Source: Apostichopus japonicus
Lineage: Eukaryota > Echinodermata > Holothuroidea > Aspidochirotida > Stichopodidae
Reading direction: 5' to 3'
NCBI RefSeq assembly: GCF_037975245.1
Contig: NC_092575.1
Coordinates: 24,725,841-24,789,840 of the forward strand
Length of the DNA: 64,000 nucleotides
The notes beneath the pieces are model-generated. The model was not told the origin of the DNA, did no database searches, and saw nothing but the letters and a program-made list of their open reading frames with translations. The position numbers were made by a program, and so were the translations under genes. Within the stretch, counting starts at the first letter, position 1; the number at the start of each line of letters is the position of its first letter. Of this stretch, positions 35,601-47,300 are shown piece by piece.

Positions 35601-38600
35601 TTAGGACCAAACGTCACAGGCATACCGTCCCTTGGTCTGCATTTTCTTAATGTAATCTTGTGCTTCTGTGTCAGAGTGGCCTCCTTTCTCACAGATAATG
35701 GTGTGCAGCATCTTTTGAACGTCGGGCGCCATGTTACGGGCATCGCTGAAAGACAAGCGTGTTCCTTATACGTTACGGAATTGGCAACAAATTCAGATCA
35801 TATAGTTCATGATTTGTTAGGATGGAAAGAATACAGAATATTCCATGTCAGTTCTACAGTAAACAAGTATTTTAATACATTTCTACTGCATCAAGTAGTT
35901 TCCATCAATTCTGTAGCTACTATTCGAACAGTGCAAAATTTTGAATGCATACAATTTTGCTTAGCCTTAATCTCCTATCCTGATTCTAACATACATAGTA
36001 ACCTGCAACCATCTCCATGGTATAATGTGGCATTCATCTTTTAGTAATAATAGCAGCAGCAACTGCATGATCTATGATGTTACCAGCCTCAGATCCGATA
36101 ATACTTGTTCTCTTATTAAGTACTTTGGCTTCAAGTGTACTAAACTGCAATACATTTGCCCATTTTGTACGGCACTTTGCGATGACATGCTGGGTAAGTT
36201 TATTTCCTGTTCGGCTCTAGACGTCTAGGTTTGCATGTTGAAGTGTTACCCTCAAATGTCACAGATTTTCTTAATGACTTGTTTGACATAACTGCTTTGA
36301 TCTTAAGAACTATCTTGAGTGGCCTTCCAAGCCACCAGCCTTCACGTAGCAAACATATATAAGTAGCTGCTTTTGTAAGCTAATAAAGCTATAATCTGAC
36401 GGATGCAATCAGATACGATGTCTGTCTCTCTCTCATGATGAGTTTCTTTCAAATGGCAAATAAGTCTGTTGGCAGGTTGATTTAATTGATTATTCTATGA
36501 CCCAAGATATTGTTACAAAATGTCTCTGCCAGTTATATCATCGTACGCTGCACAAATGAGGTTTTAGTGATGGAATGAAGTCGTTGTACTGTTTTTAACC
36601 TTTTGATAGGAAATGGAATAGGAGAGCAAAAAAAAAACCAACAGCACAAAAATCACTGTTGATAAGATCAATGATCGCGTGGTAGCCGTGCGAGTCTACT
36701 GCTTCCACCGAAGGTCAAGCTCTCCTTCAGAATATTTATTTTTAAACTCTAAATACTCACCCGCAGACATATATATGGCCGCCATCTTCTAGAATCTTCC
36801 ATATCGTGTCCTTGTGTTCTTCCATAATATGCTGCACGTAGACTTTCTTCTCTTGGTCGCGAGAGTACGCTACAAACATCTGCGAGAGCGTCTTGTTCTC
36901 AAGGTAATTCATGAGCTCATCTTGGTAGATGAAATCCTCGTCCTTCTTCCTGCATCCGAAAAAGAGGACAGTATCTCCCAAGGTTTTACCTAAAAGAAAA
37001 AAAAGAAAAAGAGAACATGAATAAAAAACATGACCCTATAAATAAATACAAATCATAATGTGCCCACCCGATTATCCACACCTTCATTAGGAAATATCCA
37101 TAGGAAATTGTTCTCTTGCTTGTGAAGGATGTATGCTCACTGTGATAATTCGATGATCTGTGCCATATAGAAGATACCTGAAATAAAACCATGCATATTC
37201 ATGTCTTTTCTCATCAATTTCTAAAGTTAAAACTAGTATGTGTAGCACCAACTTTCAACACCATATAACACGGACAGTTGATGTTATATTACCAAATGGT
37301 TAGGCTAGTTAATTATGTGTAATGGTAGGTTGGCCTGACGTTTCAATCCTAGCAGGATCTTCTTCAAAGGCTAAATGACAAGTGGTCATTTAGTCACTTG
37401 TCATTCACTTGTCATTTAGCCTTTGAAGAAGATCCTGCTAGGATCGAAACGTCAGGCCAACTTACTTTTATACATTCTCCTACACAGGCTCTCTAGTGGA
37501 TAAGCAGTTTGCTAACAGTTTTATTTTATTTTAGTTAATAATGTGTAGGTCTAAGCTAGTTGGTTTGTTTTGCAGCTTTCTTGAGATCCTAAACATCTAT
37601 TTTGACATTCAAGGTGTGATGAATCAAATGATTTTATAAAGAGATGACACAAACCATGTATATTCATAGGTATGTATTACACCAAATGCATGCCAATGAT
37701 ACAGCATTCACTTGCATCCACAAGACACCTTACACAGATGTCAACACATGACTTTCGTATATATATATTTCTTTTGCCTCTAATTCTAATTTCTGGATGT
37801 TTTTCACATTTATTTGGGACACAAAAGATTTGTGAAAAACAACCCCAAAAAACTTAAGACAACATTTTTTGGACCCACCATCTTCTTTGGCGTGGTGACG
37901 TTCTTGAATGAAGCCACGGAAGGGAGCCAGGCCGGTACCGGGTCCAACCATGATGACGGGTGTCGAGGGTCTGAACGGAAGACGGAACTGGGACTTCCTG
38001 ACGTAGATTGGCACCCTGGGAACATTGTCTGGTCCGTTGGGAATCTTGTCCTGTAACCAACTGGTGGCAACACCCTTGGCCTTACGACCCACTCTGGTGG
38101 TGTACTCGACCAAGACAGCGGTGATGTGAATGCTATTAGGGTACAGCTGAAGGGAAGGAAGGATATCACCAGGGTTAAAAAACAACTTTGTAAGGGACTG
38201 ACCTGATCAATTTGCGTTGTGATACTCTCACGGTATTAATCTACCCTCCCTCCATTTTATCGCCTGTGACAAAGAACATAGGGCACTATTTCTTTCATTC
38301 GACAAAGCAAACGTTAGAAGTTATGTATGAAACCCCTGATGGTTGATTGAACCATGCCACATGCCACAATGTGATATGCCACAAATGTGACATCAGTTCT
38401 TGTGATAGAGATGCCGGATAAGTAAGTTTGAAGGTAAATAAAAATACTAATATCTTCTCTGGAGAATCAAGAGTAAGGGGGACGTTCTGTTGGTTTGGCA
38501 AGAAGTTTCACCGTGTCATCCGAGACTGCCATCACCATTTTTGTCGGTGGACGCCACCCATTGGGCCACGCCCACACCTTCAGGTGTCTCATACCCAGCT

Positions 38601-41350
38601 CGTCTCAATAATGGACAAAATATCTGACCACGACGCGGTCGGGCCACTTACCTTCGGTGACGATGAAATGGAATAGTACCGAGCCTGTAACTTGGGTAGA
38701 AGCTCCAACAGATGGTCCAGCGGTGGCTTACAGGACGGTAGATCCTCCAAGACGGCTACGATGTTACGGCTGTCTTTGATCACCCACTCATTGTATTCAT
38801 TCTAGACAGACGGACAGACAGACAGACAGACAGAAAAAAGAATGAAGAAGTGACCTTGGATTGTTTGAATGAAATAGAAGAACAAATTACAAATTGCTGC
38901 CATTTTGAACATTCACACATTAAAAATAAAACAAATCGTAAAGTGACAAGATCTGTCAAAATACACAAGTCCTTCAAAACGAGAGAGAATGGCCAATACA
39001 TAACAATTATTAGGCTCCAGCAGAAACAAGTTTTCCGACAACCGGTCCAGATTTTAAGTTACAGCAACTTGAGCAAAGTAATTCCGTATTAATTTTCAGA
39101 GATGGAGATTTTCTTGCCTTAGTCTGCACCATCAACTTGTCCTTTCAAACATTTGGTTTTTTTTTTTGGGGGGGGGGGGTAGGGGGAGGCCCTATTATCA
39201 CCAGATGATGAGCTAAACTATTGGTGCTCGACCCGATCCTAGTCGATGGGCTAAATCTTACCCTGCCTTCAGGAGAGGACGAGGAGAGTAATTGGAGTTG
39301 GTCTTTGTCCTTCTGTTCTGTAGCGTAGTCCATGATGTCCTTCAGGACATTTGTACGAGGGTTGGACGTAATGTCCACGTAGAATGACAGAGCTGTCCTG
39401 TAGGTGGTGGGACATGGGAATGGATGCTTCTTGCTAGCCTCTTCTGTAACAGAAATAAAGCAAAACCTTACTTGATTTTCTTCATTTATGAAAAAAGGTC
39501 ATCGTAGGCAGGGACTAATTTATCTGGTATTTGCATATGAAATGTTATAACAAAATATGCAAATTACTACACACATGCATAGATTTATAAGCTGTATTAC
39601 AAACACCGAAGCATGGCAACTTTGGTGTTTTATAAGAACCAGATAGGTAACAAAGATATGTCACATTGAAATTAAATAAACACACTTAAAAGAGTTACAA
39701 TAAATGCAAAAACATAGTTTAATTCTCGAGTTTTACCTTTGTAGTTATAAACAGAAATTCTGGCCCTTGCAGGCTACATTGACAAAATGACAGGTTTCAA
39801 TATTCGTACTATTTTCATGTTCTACTGCTACACTTTAGGTCATGCCCTCTTTTTATTTTTTTTAAACTACTTATATAAAACATTTACCACAGTAGTATTG
39901 GCAAGATTTCCATTCCCACACTTACCGTCAACATTCTTCAAGGAGAATACGGTATCCAAGTCAACTTCTAATAGTTTTCCTATCCTCTCCACCAAACCCT
40001 GGTCATTCATTGGATAAACAGCCACATGATCACCAGCCTCGTACCTGAACAGAGACAACAACAAAAATAACAAGAGTAAAGACAGATTGTTTTAAATTGA
40101 AAGACAAAATAAAACAAAACAACCAGTAAGAATTAAATGCTTCTTTCGTGGAAACGTAAATAGTTCCCATTTGGTCGATAGGAAGAATTGACACCTTCTA
40201 ACAAGGGGGGGGAGGGGGTCTCCTGTCATGTCCGAAATTCATAGAGGGCGCTGCCATATCAGTCCGTTCTATTTCTGTGAAAACTTGACAAGTTGCAGTC
40301 TATGACTGCAGATCATAAGTGAACCATGAGTTGATCGATACTAGAATATACAATTTCATTCATAATTATTGAAGACAAGATTTGTTGACACATAATTTTG
40401 AAAGTTCAAGTCGTATTACTTGTTTTTCAGCACTTAAAGTTGTATTTTCTAAATTGCACTGTAGGTAGAACCTTGAACTGGTAAATCGCCCAGTGCATCG
40501 GTATGCAAGTTCGTCGGGGCATGTTCGCAGCTTGTCAGAGCTGTTCACTTACACAGTACGGACGACGGACGTGAGGACCGGTATAACAACGCCCTCCATT
40601 AAACCAGAGAGAGCCCCATTTCCCAACAACCCTGGACATTGCACTGCATCAACGGCTACATGACGACCCATTACTGACCGAAGGAGCAGCTGATTGGCTT
40701 AAAACTGATATGCAATTGACAATTGTATTAACAATTGTATTAAGCATTTACACTGAATTGATTAAGAATTGATGATGAACTCACCTGAGTTTGGAATCTG
40801 TGATGTTGAATTCAATATGCATGCAGGAACGGTCTCCTCCTTTGTGAAGCTCACGGTTAACCTGGATGGGGGCTAGGAAAGGGTTCCTCGCATCATATGG
40901 TCTATCAATGAGTATAAAGAAGTACAACAGAACCCACAGATCAACACACTGTTCTTGATTGGTTACTCGTCTGGATGCTCCACAACGCTTAGATTACAAT
41001 AGCGATATAGCATACTTACAAATATGAAAAAGGATCGTAAAATAGGTAAATACAGACTTGATTGAGTGAGTGTGGGTCAATTTATCAACTATATCATGTG
41101 AACTATTGCTAGAGATATCATTAGTTTCATCTAGATGTTGAAACTGATGTACAATACTTGAACATATGACCCTCATTTTGTACTTATATTTATATGGCAT
41201 TTAGTTTTGTACATGACAGGAGTAAATAACATATTTTTAACCAGCCATGTGATCTACCATTAAAGTAAACAAATTTTGACAGTTCTCAAAATACAGTAAA
41301 ACAGACATGTCTTATACTATGGCCATGATAAATATCCAGGCGTATATGTA

Positions 41351-41393
<43 letters not shown>

Positions 41394-44300
41394 AAAGATA
41401 TATGTGGATTATCATCTTCTGCAGCAAATGCGATCATGTGGGCATTGATAAGCTTAGGCACTTATCTTCTCTATAAAATTATGTGTTAGGCTAGGTAAAC
41501 ACCACTACCATTGGACTCAATGGGAGGACTTGGCTTATTTGTCATACTGACAGTTAAGAACTATACACCTGAGTTTCTGGGTATAAACATCAAACAAATA
41601 AAAAAAATGTTTGCATTGATCTGAAGATACAACTAACACCCATATGCAAGAACATAAAAAATATTTCCCACTGCATTTGACAAAACCCATAATTTGTAAT
41701 GCAGTTCAATCTCATGTTAAAGTGAGAAAAATTGACGTACGGTTTTTGATTATTGAATGAGCCAAGTCTAGCAGCTTCTCCAGAGAAGACCTTCTCCTTG
41801 AGTATTTCTTCTCCGTGGAAGACAGGAGAATACTGACGTATACTGAAAGATAAAATACGATAGAGAATAAAAAGTTATACAAAGCAGGTGTGGACCCATG
41901 GAAGGGGGTGGGGTGTGTAGACTCATCTTTTCAACCCCACACAACAAATTCTAATAGTTACTAGCATAACCTTGTGTGTAGACCTATTTATGGACCTAAG
42001 CTATAGCCTAACGGTACCTCAGAAAGGCTAAGAATGCACCATTTCATGTCTAAAAATTATTTTTTTCATTAGAGTCAGCTTCAAGGACCTCCGAGCAACA
42101 CCCCTTTTCTTATATAATTCCTGAATCTGTCCTTGCAACTTTGTTAACTAAAATTTTTGTAAGTCATGTCTGGGCTGGTCATGAACAATCACAAGAACAC
42201 CCCTCCCAACACTTAACCCCCCCAACACTTAACCTCCCAACACTTAACCCCCAAACACTAAACCCCTCAACACTTGACCCCCCAACACTTACCCCCCCTT
42301 GAAACCAAAGTACTCAGTTTGATTCCAACAGCCTCTATCAAACTCTACACGATTGCACCAATTCACATTCTTCGAGAGGAGAGTATTCACAAATACAGAA
42401 GACAGTACCTGGGTTTTCAGTGAGTCTTGCGACCTCATCAATACACAATTTGGCCATGGGCCCACTGATATATGCACATTCTTGGTTTCAGAAAGTGTTT
42501 CTGTACAATTTCAGTGGTAAACAAAATTCACATTTCTTACAAAATTCCGACAAAATTCTAACACAGCAACTCGTAATCATTGGTCGTACCACCAATGTTT
42601 TCAGTTGTTGGTAACACAAGCTAAAGCCACAATATTGACCTAGTTTGGTAGTGATCAAACTATCATGCAATCCTGAGTTATCTAAAATTCTCTTCATTAC
42701 AAAACCAATGGGAAGTTGTTGCAAGGTGTAATGGTAACATTTATATAACACTGTCTTAAGGCACTGGTATTGAGAAGTAATGTAACCGAGCATCTGGGAA
42801 GTCATCGTTTTAGTTTTGGTTGAAATGGCCTAGTTACTTTGTAAGGTAAACAGAAAGGAATTGGGAACGTTAACAAACGTCCTCATCGTAGACAAATTCA
42901 AAAACAACATCAACAACTGGAACGTTGAATGCCGCTCTTATAAAGCACTGGTCTTAAAGCATTCTCACATTGTGTGCTATGGTGCAGTGGGTTAAAGGTG
43001 GTGGCCTTAGAAACCTAGCAATTGGGAGGTCGTAGGTTCAGTTCCTGGCATGTCAAAATAGAATAGACTTTTCATCCAGGAAATATCCGAGCTTTTGACA
43101 TCTCAAATAGTCTCTCAAACAGTAAAAAAAAAACATGTTGCAAAATTTCAGATTTTCAGCTGTAAATTTGATATTAGTTATTAACTAAGTATAAACTATT
43201 TGGCATTTTGCCTTCTCCCACATACACATTTGGCTGCTTAGCATCTTAAAAAAAACCTGTCTTCCCCAGGACGATATTATCGACCCCCCTTGCTCACCTT
43301 GATTCATCTCCTGTGGCTTCAACACCAAAGTTTTCACAGACGGCTGGCCAAAATTTCTCCCTCCAAGTGACAAAATCTTCCTCTATACTGTAAGGGAAAA
43401 CAAGATGGCCGAGTGATTAAAAAAGTACGGGAAAATATTAACAAAACAACTTTTTCTATCGGTAATATTGACTTTTACTTTACCCTTCTAGTCAATGCCA
43501 GAGGTGTGTTTGGTGCAGTATTTATTAATACCTCTTGTGCAGGATTTTATCTCTCACAAGTGAGAGATGCTAGCAAACATGAGTTTGCGAACATCTTTAT
43601 CGATAGATTCAAAACTAAATACCTTATAGAGTGAAATAAATGTGTTTCGATGGGTGTTGTGAAAAATAGGTTAGAACAAATCTGGTGATTTAAACTGAAA
43701 ATAAAACTACCTGGTACCGCTTTTGAAATAACGTGATGGAAAAAATAGTTCAAGGATAAGAAAAAAATGTGACAAACATCTCAAAAATTTGAAGGTGCCT
43801 TTACAGATAATTAAACAAGTATTCCAAATAAACAAAGACCCTCTCTACTGTCACTTAAATTCTCAAAAAGGAAATCCGAGTGAAGATACTTAAACCCGGC
43901 TACTTGCCGCCAAAAAGGAAATAGATGATAATGTAGAAGCTTCAAGAAGGTTCAAACTCTTGAAAAAACCACCTACCACAGCTACCTGACAGAATCTCTC
44001 AGCACTTGTGTAGCAAAGGTTGTCAGAGAAAATGTTGCTGGTATGTTAATCAATTCTGAAGGCACTATTCACTGGGCTTAACTTGAAACTGAACAAAAAG
44101 CAAATGCAGAGAGATCTACTGTAGTTTACCCTGCAGAATCTTGAGACATTATGTGTTTTCAAGGGTTTCAGATTGAAACTGAGTTTAAATGCACAATATT
44201 GCCCTAATCTACCATGCTAATATGAAGTCCTGTCAATGCTCAGGTTCTAGAGATTACACAAGGGTTTTCCCATTCTCAAACTTTCAGCTTTGCTGACCCT

Positions 44301-47300
44301 TAGTGACCTTTGACCTCGGTCAAAACTATAGGAACCTTGCACTCAATTCGTGGAAGCCACATACTAAGTACGAGATCCCACACGCATATTCTTAATACTT
44401 ACTTGGCATCATCATCTCCGAGACCTAGTTCAAAGATCCGCTCAGCTCCAAGCACTTCCAACTTCTTGTCTACAAACACGCCCATTTCGTTGTAATGTTC
44501 ATAAGTTTTGTTACCTAATCCAAATACCTGAGCAGGAAAAAAAATTAAATAAAAACTTGTTTAGACAAATATTAACTGCATTGCAAATCCGACTAAAGTA
44601 AAATTGGAAAAGATTGTTTTAATAAGTGATCTATGCTTTCTAACTTTGCACAGCCACTCATATCAAGTAAACTTATTAGATTGTACTTACAGCATATTTG
44701 ACCCCTGTCAGGTCAACTGACCCTTCCTGCAGCCACTCATATCATACTATTCTGACTGTACTTACAGCATATTTGACCCCTGTCAGGTCAACTGACCCTT
44801 CCTGCAGCCACTCATATCATACTATATGATTGTACTTACAGCATATTTGACCCGTCAGGTCAACTGACCCTTCCTGCAGCCACTCATATCATACTACCTG
44901 ACTGTACTTACAGCATATTTGACCCGTGTCAGGTCAACTGACCCTTCCTACAGCCACTCATATCATACTATTCTGACTGTACTTACAGCATATTTGACCC
45001 CTGTCAGGTCAACTGATCATTCCTGCAGCCACACATATCTGACTGTACTTATAGCATATTTGACCCCAGTCAGGTCAACTGACCCTTCCTGCAACCACTC
45101 ATATCACACTATCTGATTGTACTTACAGCATATTTGACCCCTGTCAGGTCAACTGACCCTTCCTGCAGCCACTCATATCATACTATCTGTACTGTACTTA
45201 CAGCATATTTGACCCCAGTCAGGTCAACTGACCCTTCCTGCAGCCACTCATATCATACTATTCTGACTGTACTTACAGCATATTTGACCCGTCAGGTCAA
45301 CTGACCCTTCCTGCAACCACTCATAACACACTATCTGACTGTACTTACAGCATATTTGACCCCTGTCAGGTCAACTGACCCTTCCTGCAACCACTCATAT
45401 CACACTATCTGATTGTACTTACAGCATATTTGACCCCAGTCAGGTCAACTGACCCTTCCTGCAGCCACTCATATCATACTATTCTGACTGTACTTACAGC
45501 ATATTTGACCCGTCAGGTCAACTGACCCTTCCTGCAACCACTCATAACACACTATCTGATTGTACTTACAGCATATTTGACCCGTCAGGTCAACTGACCC
45601 TTCCTGCAGCCACTCATATCATACTACCTGACTGTACTTACAGCATATTTGACCCGTGTCAGGTCAACTGACCCTTCCTACAGCCACTCATATCATACTA
45701 TTCTGACTGTACTTACAGCATATTTGACCCCTGTCAGGTCAACTGATCATTCCTGCAGCCACACATATCTGACTGTACTTATAGCATATTTGACCCCAGT
45801 CAGGTCAACTGACCCTTCCTGCAGCCACTCATTTTATACTATTCTGACTGTACTTACAGCATATTTGACCCCTGTCGGGTCAACTGACCCTACCTGCAGC
45901 CACTCATATTATACTATTCTGACTGTATTTACAGCTATTTGACCCCTGTTAGGTCAACTGACCCTTCCTGCAACCACTCATATCACACTATCTGACTGTA
46001 CTTACAGCATATTTGACCCCTGTCAGGTCAACTGACCCTTCCTGCAACCACTCATAACACACTATCTGACTGTACTTACAGCATATTTGACCCCTGTCAG
46101 GTCAACTGACCCTTCCTGCAACCACTCATATCACACTATCTGATTGTACTTACAGTATATTTTGACCCCTGTCAGGTCAACTGACCCTTCCTGCAGCCAC
46201 TCATATCATACTATATGATTGTACTTACAGCATATTTGACCCGTCAGGTCAACTGACCCTTCCTGCAGCCACTCATATCATACTACCTGACTGTACTTAC
46301 AGCATATTTGACCCGTGTCAGGTCAACTGACCCTTCCTACAGCCACTCATATCATACTATTCTGACTGTACTTACAGCATATTTGACCCCTGTCAGGTCA
46401 ACTGATCATTCCTGCAGCCACACATATCTGACTGTACTTACAGCATATTTGACCCCAGTCAGGTCAACTGACCCTTCCTGCAGCCACTCATATCATACTA
46501 TTCTGACTGTACTTACAGCATATTTGACCCCTGTCGGGTCAACTGACCCTACCTGCAGCCACTCATATTATACTATTCTGACTGTATTTACAGCTATTTG
46601 ACCCCTGTCAGGTCAACTGACCCTTCTTGCAACCACTCATATCACACTATCTGACTGTACTTACAGCATATTTGACCCCTGTCAGGTCAACTGACCCTTC
46701 CTGCAACCACTCATAACACACTATCTGACTGTACTTACAGCATATTTGACCCCTGTCAGGTCAACTGACCGTTACTGCAACCACTCATATCACACTATCT
46801 GACTGTACTTACAGCATATTTGACCCCTGTCAGGTCAACTGACCCTTTCTGCAACCACTCATATCACACTATCTGATTGTACTTACAGCATATTTGACCC
46901 CTGTCAGGTCAACTGACCCTTCCTGCAGCCACTCATATCATACTATCTGTACTGTACTTACAGCATATTTGACCCCAGTCAGGTCAACTGACCCTTCCTG
47001 CAGCCACTCATATCATACTATTCTGACTGTACTTACAGCATATTTGACCCGTCAGGTCAACTGACCCTTCCTGCAACCACTCATAACACACTATCTGACT
47101 GTACTTACAGCATATTTGACCCCTGTTAGGTCAACTGACCCTTCCTGCAACCACTCATATCACACTATCTGATTGTACTTACAGCATATTTGACACCAGT
47201 CAGGTCAACTGACCCTTCCTGCAGCCACTCATATCATACTATTCTGACTGTACTTACAGCATATTTGACCCGTCAGGTCAACTGACCCTTCCTGCAACCA

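Noticed and set aside
35592-36044. 150-codon plus-strand frame
   Set aside because: Its first third is the exact antisense of the last POR exon, which has the conserved DVWS ending; the rest has no family features.
37810-38169. Alternative 119-codon minus-strand frame
   Set aside because: Overlaps the POR NADPH-binding exon in the wrong frame.
42201-42298. Interstitial telomere-like repeat
   Set aside because: The unit is about 15 bp with a CAACACTTAAC core, not the animal CCCTAA hexamer.
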